This document shows positions 53,158 to 64,000 of a stretch of 64,000 bases of DNA, piece after piece. Made by a program: the position numbers and the translations under genes. A model generated the notes under the pieces. The model was not told the origin of the DNA, searched no databases, and was given only the letters and a program-made list of their open reading frames with translations. The stretch comes from Imbricaverruca yamaguchii. Its lineage: Eukaryota > Arthropoda > Thecostraca > Neoverrucidae. The stretch spans positions 2,044,001-2,108,000 of the forward strand of contig JAOTOL010001647.1 in NCBI GenBank assembly GCA_034440575.1, given 5' to 3'. Every line of letters begins with the position of its first letter. Positions within the stretch are counted from its first letter, which is position 1.

Positions 53158-53275
53158 CTGCTGGTCGCAGATGCCGCTGCTGGTCGCAGATGCCGCTGCT
53201 GGTCGCAGATGCCGCTGCTGGTCGCAGATGCCGCTGCTGGTCGCAGATGCCGCTGCTGGTCGCAGATGCCGCGTG
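53158..53275. repeat. 19-bp minisatellite
   Basis: Six near-perfect copies of CCGCTGCTGGTCGCAGATG upstream of the FAM132-like start. A CGTCTCCCCGTCTCCG 16-bp repeat follows at 53530-53610. Confidence 0.9.
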
Positions 53276-54584
53276 ACTGGCGTCGCACCTGCGAGCGGGC
53301 GGCGCGTCCTGCCGACTGACCGGCGCGCTGGCGTCTCCGGCGTGTGCTTTGTTCGCCCCCTGGCCGTGCCCCGGCGGGGCGGCGCCTGCTCCTTCAGGGG
53401 CGTCCCGCCGCGCCGCGCCGCCGCCTCTGATTGACGCGGCTCGTCCGGCAGGGGCGTCGCCAGGACGCGGATCGTCCAGCAGGGGCGTCGCAAGCGGATC
53501 TTCAGGGGCGTCGCCAGCGCCGGCCGCGGCGCGTCTCCCCGTCTCCGCGTCTCCCCGTCTCCGCGTCTCCCCGTCTCCGCGTCTCCCCGTCTCCGCGTCT
53601 CCCCGTCCCGGCGGCGGCGTCGCGGCAGCCCTGTGGGAACGAGCCGCGTGGTAACCGCGCCTGCCGACGGCCGCCTGCGACGACAACGGCGGCCGCCGCC
53701 GCCGCCGCCACCGGTGGTCGGCGCCGACCGCCTATAATGCAGAGTATTCGGTTTAATTTGCTGTGATAAAAAGCGGCGAGCCGGCGATGGCGCCGCGTCC
53801 TCATCAGACATGCAGGCGCTGCCGACCCGGGTCCACAGCCGGCCGCGTTCCGGGGCGTTAGCCCCTCGACCCTCTATCGGAGGGGCCGGTCGGATAATGG
53901 AGCGGTGGTGGTGTTGGCGGAGGCTGGCGAGGAGTCTGGCGGCGATTTGGCCGGAAATACGTCGGGCGAATGCGGCAGGAATGCGACAGGTCGCCTGTGG
54001 TCGAATGACTCGTCATAGCCATTCCTGGCAGCGGTTCCATGCGGCCGTACTCGGTTACAGTTCGCGGGACCCGTCAGTCGTTGGCGCTCGACCTTGGACC
54101 AGAACACACACTGAAGTATTACGTCCGGGGCACGAGAGCGTCTGATACTGGCGGGCGGTCTTCCTTTTTGCTCGGGATGCTTATAGTTTTCGATCCGCAT
54201 CAAATCCTCCCCGAGAGTATATTCTTTGTGTGCGTGCAGGCGCGTATGCAGGATTTTGTTAACACGGGTCACAAATGTCTGGACAACATAGTATCACAGA
54301 ATGTCACGAAGTCGATAAGTCTCACAAATACGAGACTTAGCTACGGATGGTTGGTGGGCGGCAAAATCCAGCTTTCCACCGCTTAATAGATTGAAGTACG
54401 TATATTCGATTAGCGCTTAGGAACGCGCATTTCTGGTTCATCACTTACCGAACATCTAGGACACGATAGGACAAAACGTTCCAAGAAATACGTTCGAGAA
54501 GCAATATCTCGTCAGGCGTCAGACGCAATGCTAACCCTCCGTCTCTCCGGTCAGATCCGGCAATCCGGTCTCTCCGGTCAGATC

Positions 54585-55300
54585 CTCACACCCCGTCTCG
54601 GGGGGGTAGTAACCTCCCTCTAAAATCCAAACTAAGCGTTGCACGAAAGCGAAAGAGGTGTCATCGGAAAGCGCTCAACGAGTAGGGTCCGGAGCCGCCC
54701 CCAAAACAATTTCCCAAAAAAGTGACGTCACTAGGGGGCTAGATTTTCACGACTTTTCACTTTCATTATGTTTTTTGGGCTCTGGGGAGTTCATTTTGGG
54801 GGATATTCGAGAAGAAAAATTATTTGGTATGAGGAAAAGACAGCGAAATCGACCAGGGCCATTAAAAATTTTGGCCCCCCAAAATATAAACAAAATATTT
54901 TCTTGAAATTTCAAAATTTTGAATCTTCAAGTTTCTTTAATTTTCATTTTCCAATTGGTAGAGCAGACCGAGAAACGTTGTTGGAAGTCAACTTGCCCTA
55001 ATAAAAAGTGCTTACTTTAGCCATAATCCTCTATTTGAACTGCAATTGGCAAATATGCAAAATTTATATGTAGTCAAAAGCTAAACAAAAAATATTTCAC
55101 TCGTACGTTTTGTTGCATCCATAAAGATAAGCAAACGCTGAAAGTTTCATTAAAATATCCTTATCCGTTAAAGCGTGACGACTGGTTTAACTTATTTGGA
55201 GGAGACCTCACTTGACCTTGACTAACTCGTTGACCCTAGATGTCCTGACTTAAAATTTTGAAACAGCATGCCAAATTGATGTTGGAAAAGGTGTGCCAAA
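54585..55300. repeat. ~0.72-kb dispersed repeat, copy 1
   Basis: Shares with 58300-59015, in the same orientation, blocks such as CTCTAAAATCCAAACTAAGC, AGTGACGTCACTAGGG, CTCTGGGGAGTTCATTTTG, GACCGAGAAACGTTG, CATGACGACTGGTTTAAC-like and ATGCCAAATTGATGT. It is non-coding and of unknown class. Confidence 0.85.
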
Positions 55301-55854
55301 TTTGGGCACGCTGCCGCGCGCTGTTCGTCCCCTATCCGCGAAAAACCTGAGGGGGGAGGGCGGTTGAAGACCCCCCGAGACGGGACGGGTTAATGCAGAC
55401 ATCGAGGATCTCCAGTAAATAAAGAAAACTGGTAAGATCCTGATGCCATTCAGGAACTCTGAAACATGCGCTCGCAACAATCGGGCCCGGATCCTCACTA
55501 GCGTGCGCGCGAAGAGCATAGTCACAATTTATGAGACTGTCTCCATAAAATATGACGCATGCTGCATTTATGAAAGTTAGCTTGCTTTCAGACGTCAAGC
55601 TCATTGCCACTTTCAGTGAGATGTTGCGCATTGTCACGTTGCTTATTGACTTCTGGAACTATTTTCCACCATAGACGGCAGGCCACCGGCGCATCAGCAA
55701 CGCCCGCGGCCCGCGGCTCGTCCCCGACCGCCCGCCATTCATAATATGGCGCGGCGCAGAACCATGCCCTGAATGTTAATGGTCCCCAACGCCAGCGTTA
55801 CATTACAGCGCAGTTCTTCGATTTTGGGACATTCATCATCCGTTGTGTTGATGA

Positions 55855-56760
55855 TGCGGCAAGAAATCAATTAAAAACCGCACATAAACTCATGGCCATA
55901 TTTTTCGAGGTCAAAATCCCGAACATAATTTTTAATGATCGCAAGTGAGCTTAACGCTTGACGAATGCATGGCTGTATGGTACAGCGCTGCGACTTCTGA
56001 AAATTCTTCGCCCTTTTATCTGACACTGCGGTAAACAATCATAAATTCGTGGATGCAGAACCCACGACCAGGACCACCATCATTGTCGCTAGTTATCGAT
56101 TATAAGATCAATTTGATACATTTTTGCTAAAGTGCCTTACTGGGGAAATCAACTTCAGATGTTTTCTTTACATGTATCGTTTTCAGAACGTTCTTGCGCA
56201 AAAATTGTTTGTATTTTTGGGTTCAAAGTAGCACGTCGTCAATCCACCGATGTTGCAAATCGCATCAATGACGGCATCGTTTTGGGGATCCAAATGCCGA
56301 ACCGATAAAAAATATGACCGCAACTGAGCTTCATGTTCGTCGGATTCATATTATAAAGCGGTGCTGCGACCCCTTGAAATTCATGGCCCGTTTGCTTGAT
56401 ATCGCGGCAAACAATGACACATTCGTGGATAGATCAATGGCGGCATCGTTTTGGGAGCCCAAATCCAAAAGATAGTTTTTCTCAAGATGATCGGAACTAA
56501 GCCTAACGTTCGCCGAATTCATGACATATATTGCAGTGCTGCGACTTTTTGGGATTCGTGGCCCGTTTTCTTGATATTGCAGCAGACAATTAAAAATTCG
56601 TGAATTGATCAATGACGGCATAGTTTTGGGGTCCAAATCCCGAAGCTAATTTTTGAACAAAATGTTCGCAACTAGGCTTAAAGTTCGCGAAGTTCATGAC
56701 ATTACAACGCAGCACTGCGACTTTTTTAAACGTGTATTGCATGGCTTCTTGGTATTCTTG
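55855..56760. repeat. degenerate ~180-bp satellite, 4-5 copies
   Basis: Recurring blocks: GCGGCAAACAAT, AATTCGTGGAT..ATCAATG, GACGGCATCGTTTTGGG, CCAAATCCCGAA, GCTGCGACTTTTT. The spacing is about 180-190 bp. It is AT-balanced and non-coding. Confidence 0.75.
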
Positions 56761-58299
56761 AATTTGTCACAATATCGGGCCGCTTTGCCTATAGCTTTCC
56801 CTACCGACCGATGGGCGGCGCTAGTTTTGCCGCCCGACGTCCGCGCTTGCCGCGTAACGTGGCAGGCTAAACAGTTTGCTGTTGCTTGGAACCAACCCAA
56901 GCATCGTATCCACGAAACTAACCTTGCAGAACACGGATACAACCAGGCCTGGCCTGTATCCACCCTTTACATTTGCGATGATGCACAGCAAAACGAGCAT
57001 CACTAGTCGAGTTTAGAGGGCTAGAAGCCGCATCATCATTATTGCTGTACATTCACTTTGTGAACAAGTTGCTATCAGACGCACAGAGCTGAATGGACGT
57101 GCAGAAGGGCTGGCGCCACTCGTAGCCACCCTTCTGACGTCATCATCGTTCCCACACGCACCTTGGACGCATGTAACGCATTCAGATAACACCACGTTTT
57201 GAACATTTCGCTGATGCCTGGAGCGTGTGCGTGGGGGCGGGAGCTCCGGAAATTGTTCGCGTTTATATCTGGAGAGCTTCTGTCTCGTGCGCAACTGTGA
57301 GATTAATGCCAAATTTGTGGAAGTGTTGGCCCAAGTTGGCAACACCAGACAGTGATGTCCTTTTGTGAATTTATTGGTGGTCCTCCGTCGGCTAAATTGG
57401 AGTTCAGGGGTGGTACTACCAAGGAAGCGGGGTGGATGGAGGAAGCACAGCCACCCTTTCGTGAGACAGGGGTGCTATCATATCTGTTCGTCACCCTGAC
57501 ATTTCTGGAGGCCCAACCGCAAATGGAGGCTCATGTCATTCGGAAGTCCCAGACCGGGTAACACATTCGTATTGACAATAGAGCTCACGAAGGGGTCAGA
57601 CATCCGACAGAAGTCCCAGACCAGGAGGCTCATTATGGCGTGACGGGACGCTCCTAAAGCTCGCGAAAAGACCCCAACACCCGAGGTAAGGCACCCCGCG
57701 ATGTTCGGAGCCCAAGAACAGGCGACCGAATTGTATTGATAGGAGATCCTAGAGCTCAAAACGCACCAGAGCCTGGCAAAAGGCCTCGTCATGTTGTCTT
57801 GTGGCTCCAGGTCAGGAAGTCCATTAGTGATGACAGCAGACCATTACAGCCCACCGAAAGCCCCGGCACTCGTCAGCATTCTCAATCATGTCTGGAGGCC
57901 GCAGATCATGATGCCTATTGACCGCAAAAGGAGACCTCCAGAGCTTGCGGAAGGCCTCCAGAACCCAGAAGGAGATCCGGCATAATGCTTGAGGGCTTCG
58001 GTTCATGTGTTGGAGGCCCAGGAGCTCTTGGAGGAAAAACACGCATGGACAGCCTACGAGCTTGAGTAGGCCCAAACGACTGAGGATTTTCCCGTGGAGA
58101 ACCTCTCTCCCCCTACTCATGGGAGAAATTGGTGGATCCGGGCCTGTCTGGGTTGAAAAGAGCTAAGATGAATGATAAGAATAATGCCATAGTCCATGGT
58201 TCAGTTCATACGCTTTCAGCAGCGGTAGGAAGTCGAAAGATGTTTACAATCTACCATGAGCCTGCGAAACTTTGCCACTTAACCCGCGCTGTCTTTCCG

Positions 58300-59015
58300 G
58301 TCTCAGATCCTCACACACCGTCACGGGGGAGATAGCAACCCCCTCTAAAATACAAACTAAGCGTCGCACAAAAACGAAAGAGGTGACAACGGAAAACGCT
58401 CGACGAGTAGGGCCCGGGTCCAACCCGAGAACAATTTTCCCCAAAAGTGACGTCACTAGGGAGAGCTAGATTTTCACCACTATTCACGACATACATTATG
58501 TTTTTGGCTCTGGGGAGTTCATTTTGTGGGATAATTGAAAAATATTAAGCATAGCGAAGTAAAAAAACAGCGAAATTGACCAGGGCCACAAAAGTTTTCG
58601 ACCCCCAAAAAGAAATATTTTATGTTTTTGAAATTAAAAATTTTTAGATCAAGTTTTCATTAATTTTCCTTTTTTAATGGGTAGAACAGACCGAGAAACG
58701 TTGCAAGTCAACTTGCTCTAATAAAAATGTATACTTTAGCCAGAATCTTCAATTTGAACTCTTAAGAGACAAATTGTAGTAAAAAACATATATACGTAGT
58801 CAAAAACGGCAAAAATGAAAAAAATTCTTCTCGTACGTTTTGTTCCAACCATAAACATAAGCAAATGCTGAAAGTTTCATTAAAATATCTATATCCGTTA
58901 AACCATGACGACTGGTTTAACTTTTTTTTAGGTGACCTCACTTGACCTAGATTAACTCGTTGTCCCTAGACGACCTGACTTCAAAAGTTTGACCTAACAT
59001 GCCAAATTGATGTGG
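58300..59015. repeat. ~0.72-kb dispersed repeat, copy 2
   Basis: Partner of 54585-55300, with ~80-85% identity by eye. Both copies begin shortly after CCGGTCTC/CAGATCCTCACAC, and their ends coincide, so a mobile or satellite-like unit is likely. Confidence 0.85.
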
Positions 59016-59368
59016 GAGAGTATGCTAAATCGAAACAGCTTTGCCCTTATTATACCGCGAAAAATACAATTGGAAAGGCTTTGCCCATAATTATGCCTGC
59101 GAAGAAGGATCCATAAGTCGCCCTTTTTGCTTGCAATTAAGTTATTTACGGACATTTGATCATTTTGCCGGATGTGCAATTCCCCAAGCCAGCAAGAAGG
59201 GACAAATGCAAATGCAATCAAATCATTGGACAAATCCAATCGGACAGGTCGGACACATGCACGGCGTGTCCATCAATACTTTGGTGAAAACACTTGATAC
59301 TCAGCATACTCGTAACATACGTAAAGACTGTGCAACACTCGTCTTCAATATAACTGACAGCGGTGGGT

Positions 59369-59415
59369 TAGCTGCATGACCGATGTAGTCGATGCGCCCC
59401 TAAACTCCAATAACA
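59369..59415 (+). mobile_element. LINE 3' tail fragment
   Basis: AGCTGCATGACCGATGTAG then TCGATGCGCCCCTAAACTCC and AATAAC match the tail at 19915. The terminal AACC repeats are lost. Confidence 0.65.
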
Positions 59416-59879
59416 GTGGTGGGTTAAGCAATGTGCGGGCACGACTGTGAAACCAAGGATTTGAACCCTAACTCCCTCATTCTGTTTGAATTCAAATTAT
59501 CCCATCCCCCGCCAAATTCCCCCATTCCCTCATCAAATTCCTCCACTGTGTTGAATTGGCCTCTTTGGTACGCCACTGTAGCTGCTCAATGAGTTTTTGT
59601 TTTGGTCGATAACACCCTTCGGAATAGAGAAATCCTTCCGCGAGCTTTCTTTCTGGACCTGCTCTGAATTTTCTGGTGCTCGGGTCGATTCGATAGAGTT
59701 CCTTTGTGAGCAAAGTTATATTTCTCTGCAAGTCCCCTGTGGAATATGTTTTGGCCTTGGCACGATTCTTCGGGTTCCCGGTGCATTTTTTTGTTCGCTG
59801 CCCGAACACCTTTTCGGGGTCCGATGCGTTTTTGAGGACCTTTGACGCAATGTTTGTGGCCGCAGAGTGACATTCTTGT

Positions 59880-61190
59880 GACATTCAGTGGCAGATTTTG
59901 ATTTTCGGGAAGCCAACTGCGACTTATGGGGCTCCAGCTAGACATTTCGGGCCCCAGTGTAATTTGCATGGGTAGCGACGCGACGTTTCGGGTTCAAGTG
60001 CGATTTCTTTTTGGGTTCCGTCGAGTTTTGTTCGGATACCTAGCGCGAGTTTTAGTGATTTCCACACGCTTTTTTTTCTTGCTGGAAACCCAGAATGATC
60101 TTACATTTTCGGACTGGTTTTTAATTGCTCCGGCTTTACCTTTTGTGGGGTTCCGATGAGGCTTCTGGGGCTTCGGTGCGAATTGTCTAGCCCCTACCGT
60201 GATTCTCAGGGGCCCGAGCATAACATTTTTGGCGCTCCCAGGCTCAATGTGATTTCCAGGGGCCCTGGCCCTTTTGGGGTCTTGCCTTGATTTTCAGAAA
60301 CCCGGCAAGACTCGCAGACGCTAGGAGGCGTGATTTTTAGATGCCCAGGCGGGAGCTTTTTAGGTCTCCAGCGAGACTTCCAGGCACCCCATTCCGACTT
60401 TTTGGGAGCTACAGTGCGATTTTCAGAGGCCTCTGCCTGATCCTTTGGGTACCAGTGTGATTTTCAAGGACTTGACCTGTCTTTTTGGGCCCACCATGAA
60501 CTTCCCGGCACTATTTTTTTTTTTGTAGGCCACAGCGTGACTTGCAGTGCTCCAGATGCTCCCAGCGTTATTTTCAGGGACCCGGCGCGACCATTTGATG
60601 CCCTGGCGTGATTCTTTTGTGGCCCGGCACAATTTTCGGGGGTCCCCGGCGTGCATTTTTTTTTGGGCCCAGTATTTTCAAGGGCCCTAATTCTATTTTT
60701 GGAGCAGCCAGCGCCATTCTTAGGGTCCGGGAACGATTTCTTTTGTGCCCCAATATGATTTTCAGTTGCCTTGGCGCAATTTTGGGGCCGTCAGGGACAT
60801 TTTCAGGGGCCTCATGTGCGACTTTTTTTCGGGGCCACAATGTGATGTTTAGAGATCCGTGCTGTTTTTGGCCCCCCAGCATCGTTTTCAGGGGACCCTG
60901 CGTGACTTTTGAAACCTAAATGTGATTTTTAGGGCCCACCGCGGTTTTTGTGACACCAATGTGATTCTTAGGAGCCTTGGTACGATTTTGTGTCCCCAAG
61001 CGTCATTTTCAAGGGCGCCTGCTCGACTTTTTGTGTCCCAAACATGATCTTTAATAACCATTTTTGCGGCCCCAATGTAAGCATAGCGTGATTTGTTGGG
61101 GTAGGGCGCTAGCATGACTTTTAAGGCGTTTGGCGCAACTTTTCCGAACCACGGCGCGATTCTTTGTGGCCCCACAACACCTCGGGGGAG
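59880..61190. repeat. degenerate tandem array (GTGATTTTCAGGGGCCC type)
   Basis: About 1.3 kb in which GCGTGATTTTCAGGGGCCC and GCGACTTTTTGGGGCC-like blocks recur every ~30-60 bp with heavy divergence. It is an ancient minisatellite, and frames in it are by-products. Confidence 0.65.
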
Positions 61191-61404
61191 GTGGGGGTCA
61201 CGGCCCCTTTCGCCCCACCCCGTTCGGCACGCGACTTCCACAAACCATCAACTATTCGACATCATCCTGCCAGCTGATGCTCATCAGCTGAGTGTGGGCT
61301 GCAGCTGCTGTAGGGGCTGCTCACCGGGCCGACGCTCGGCGGCGACCAAACACACCGTTGTGCCTTCTGCGGCGCGACTGAAATTAGCGCGTGACACGCC
61401 TACA

Positions 61405-61715
61405 AGTCACCGACCATGTCACCGAAACGGCAGGACTGTCCTGGCGGGGGGTCACCGAAGCAGCAGGACTGTCCTGGCGGGTCACCGAAGAGCAGGACGT
61501 CTGGCGGGTCACCGAAAGCAGACTTCTGGCGGACTGTCTGGCGCAGCGCACGTCCGCGGGTCACCGAAACGGCAGGACTGTCCTGGCAGGTCACCGAAGC
61601 AGCAGGACTGTCCTGGCGGGTCACCGAAGCAGCAGGACTGTCCTGGCAGGTCACCGAAGCGGCAGGACTGTCCTGGCAGGTCACCGAAGCAGCAGGACTG
61701 TCCTGGCAGGTCACC
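61405..61715. repeat. 30-bp minisatellite
   Basis: About nine copies of CACCGAAGCAGCAGGACTG TCCTGGCAGGT, some truncated. Frames in both directions stay open because 30 is divisible by 3, so the predicted peptides are not evidence of a gene. Confidence 0.88.
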
Positions 61716-62199
61716 GTCGACGGAGCGGCGCCGCTGACCTGCCTCACCTTTAATCTGCAGCGCTGCAGCAGGCCGCCGGACAGGCGTCTGTCGCCACCTC
61801 CTCGTCACCCTGACAACTGACGCCGCCCCTACTCGGCTCCGCCCCCCCCACCCACCACAGGTGCCGCTAGCGTCGCGTCCCGTCATCACTCCGTCCGCGG
61901 CCGTCGCTGTCGACGTGGACAGATGCCATTGTCAGCAGCAGCACATTGAACCAAGACAACTAGAGACAACAGGTACTCCAAAGTCCGCAGTTCTAGTATA
62001 GTTGGTTTAAACAAAACAAAACATACGCCACGTGACGTCATATATCAGAAGTGCATTTTTATTCCAGAATACTGCTGAATTATATTCTAGTTTTGGACCA
62101 TACTGATAAATCTACTAAATATGGTGCTTTCATTTTAGCGCTATTATGGCGCTTTTCCCACGATTAGTTTCCCACCGTTTGTAAAGCATATCTACCATC

Positions 62200-62520
62200 A
62201 CGCGCGCACCCATAATTTTTCCATGGGGGGGGGCCGAAAAAGGCACTTGGCCGGCTCCAAAAGGGCACCTGACCGGCTCCAAAGGGGCACTTTGCGGCCC
62301 GGGACACACTGGAAGGTTTGTTGACCGGGGGTTGGGGGTGGGGTTGGGGAGGGCGTGAAAAATGTTGGCCAAAAGGGCAGTTTTGGGCCCAAAGGGCACC
62401 ATTGGCACAGGCACATAGCGCAGGTGATTTTTTGCTGAATTTGGGACATTCCGGCCAAGAGGGCACTTTTCGGTCAAAAGGGCACTTTGGTCTCATGGGG
62501 GGGGACCCCCCTGCTCGGCC
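62200..62520. mobile_element. second copy of the GGGCACTT-rich dispersed element
   Basis: GCGCGCACCCATAATTTTTC, CACTTGGCCGGCTCCAAAAG, ACACTGGAAGGTTTGTTGAC and GGGACATTCCGGCCAAGAGG align in order with 25276-25640. It is coding-free and probably a non-autonomous element. Confidence 0.7.
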
Positions 62521-63032
62521 ACATAAGTTTTTTTTTGTCTTTAATAAGCGAGCCGCACTCGGTAGACACTTCACATTTAGATCAGTGATTGAATCCTTCA
62601 TTGTTTGGACGCATAGTTGCATCACCTGCCGTTCATCATATAGCTACTTATTAAGACTTTTTACACAAAAACCACTCGAGACTAGACGTACGTGTTGCAG
62701 TTCCGCCGAGTGTATGTCAAACGCAAGAACTGATATGTGCCTATGTTTGTGAAGTCTGTAGAGCGTAGCCTGTAGGTTTACGAGTACTCATCGTCCTACT
62801 ACGGTGCTCGTGAGTAGTCTGTGTATATATGTATGTCGAGTTGTTCTCAGCCACAGATGTCACGATGAGGATATTCCATCTATTCTTGCCAGTTCGTCAG
62901 ATTTTATAAGGTGCCAGATATGTACGCACTGTAATGTTAGGCATTATAATGTATTGACGCAATGTAATCTCACTAAGTTCCGTGGCTTATGTGAACCTGC
63001 TACCAATAACCTCCCATGTTATGCGTTTGATG

Positions 63033-63205
63033 GAGCCGAGGTAGCTCAGTCGGTAGGATGCTGGACTCTTGACCGCAAGATTGTGGGTTCGAGTCCCACA
63101 ACTAGCGGAATTACCGAGTCCACCCACGACCAATCGCCGTGAGAAGTTACCGACGCTATATGACCTAGCAGTTAATTGCGTCATAAAATAACCCAAGATT
63201 CTTTT
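63033..63205 (+). mobile_element. tRNA-Lys-derived SINE (family 1)
   Basis: The head has intact pol III boxes: GTAGCTCAGTCGGTAGG (box A) and GGTTCGAGTCC (box B), with a CTCTTGA anticodon-loop-like part as in tRNA-Lys(CTT). A shared body follows (CGACCAATCGCCGTGAGA), then a tail ACGCTATATGACCTAGCAG ... GCGTCATAAAATAACCC. The head is not a usable tRNA because the acceptor stem does not pair. Confidence 0.85.
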
Positions 63206-64000
63206 TCTGCTTCATGTGTTTACTTCCCCCAATATATGTCTTGCGTTGTACTTCCTCGATATATCGTTGTCTTAATACGCACTCTTTTGGGCGCCGGAAT
63301 ATATATTCATGTGCATAAAATGACGAATGCAATCGATGCGCCCAAAACACAAATCCACCTCCACCACAGAGTACACAACCGAGAAACAATCGGCAGTGGG
63401 AGAGAGGGCCTTCCTCAATCTTGGCTGTCTCGTCTTCCCCAGCTTTATGCTCTTCGTATTAAAATCTGATTGATAAACAACTTGTGTTACCGTATTTATG
63501 TCGTGCTGTACCGCAAAATGCATGATGTTTCAGGTTACATGACGCGAATAATGAAATCATGTTTTAAAATGAAAATTTTCTTTAGTTAAAAATAGAACAC
63601 ATTTAATAAAAAAACATGCATGGTATTACATGGTAATTTTCCATTCCGCCCACAATTCAGCTATTATTAAAGTTGCTTCCGAACTGGTCTAGCATTGAAA
63701 TTGCCGTTGTCACTGTATTATTGCATGCACGACAGAAGTTTGATTCGCATGGCGTCAGTGACGCAGCCAATTCATTTCGAAGGAGAATATAGAATAACGG
63801 TGTGCAAACATGGGCAAAGCCACGGTGGGGGATGAACGGAGATGCTTCCCCAACTCTGCTAAGTTCCGCGTTATGCCTCTGCCAATGCATGCTAATCGAA
63901 CCGAAATCCTCGTGCGTGCATCTAAAATCCGACTTAGCGCTTACGGGTTCCACCAAGTTGTTGCAGAATCTAAATCGAGTCTTCATGGTTCGAAAAGCGT
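63206..64000. other. no recognisable gene
   Basis: A weak LINE-tail-like AATGCAATCGATGCGCCCA lies at 63327-63345. The rest is AT-rich with only short frames. Confidence 0.4.

Noticed and set aside
53102..53811. Overlapping 100-226-codon frames in the GC-rich block
   Set aside because: High GC removes stops in every frame; much of it is 16-19 bp repeats, with no conserved protein sequence.
61114..61889. A ~207-codon + strand gene and overlapping - strand frames
   Set aside because: Most of each frame is the 30-bp minisatellite, open on both strands.
63033..63108. A functional tRNA-Lys gene
   Set aside because: Boxes A and B are good, but the acceptor stem does not pair and the same body and tail follow in other copies, so it is a SINE head.

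Overview
This is a eukaryotic (metazoan) genomic window of intron-rich, repeat-rich DNA. It shows no operons, ribosome-binding sites or prokaryotic genes. GC-rich codons in the conserved exons, many GC-rich minisatellites, Jockey/CR1-like non-LTR retrotransposon pieces, tRNA-derived SINEs and short TTAGG-type tracts (about 31.7 kb; degenerate at 12.5-12.6 kb) fit an invertebrate, perhaps an arthropod or crustacean. The taxon is an inference with low certainty.

Two host genes can be assembled exon by exon. (1) A complete PPP1R7/SDS22 gene (leucine-rich-repeat regulator of protein phosphatase 1) lies on the + strand at 13782-24126. It has eight coding exons with consistent splice phases and about 322 codons. 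(2) A FAM132-type gene (adipolin/C1QTNF12-erythroferrone-like secreted C1q/TNF-fold protein) lies on the - strand from 52890 down to 35382. It has a signal-peptide exon, a polybasic plus collagen-like exon carrying an apparent 1-nt insertion, and three C1q-like exons. One or two linker exons are tentative. A possible unrelated exon sits at 5395-5721 (-), and a possible GC-rich first exon at 48086-48169 (+).

Layout: 1-5 kb, degenerate tandem repeats rich in AGGTCA half-sites; 5-13 kb, AT-rich DNA with a decayed LINE (9.15-11.9 kb); 13.7-24.1 kb, PPP1R7 with minisatellites in its introns and a LINE 3' fragment; 24.5-27 kb, a 56-bp minisatellite interrupted by a dispersed element, and a perfect-looking hairpin; 27.3-30.8 kb, a large inverted repeat whose arms carry two divergent copies of an unrecognised protein-coding sequence; 31-35 kb, microsatellites; 35.4-52.9 kb, the FAM132-like gene with a 1.24-kb tandem segmental duplication, SINEs and several minisatellites inside its introns; 53-64 kb, GC-rich upstream DNA, a ~0.72-kb dispersed repeat pair, a ~180-bp satellite, degenerate tandem arrays and another SINE.

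The most notable items are: the 27.3-30.8 kb inverted repeat with an unknown protein and a stop codon shared by both copies; repeated local duplications that begin at 5' splice sites of both host genes; a shared 3' tail between the tRNA-derived SINEs and the LINE; and two compact hairpins.
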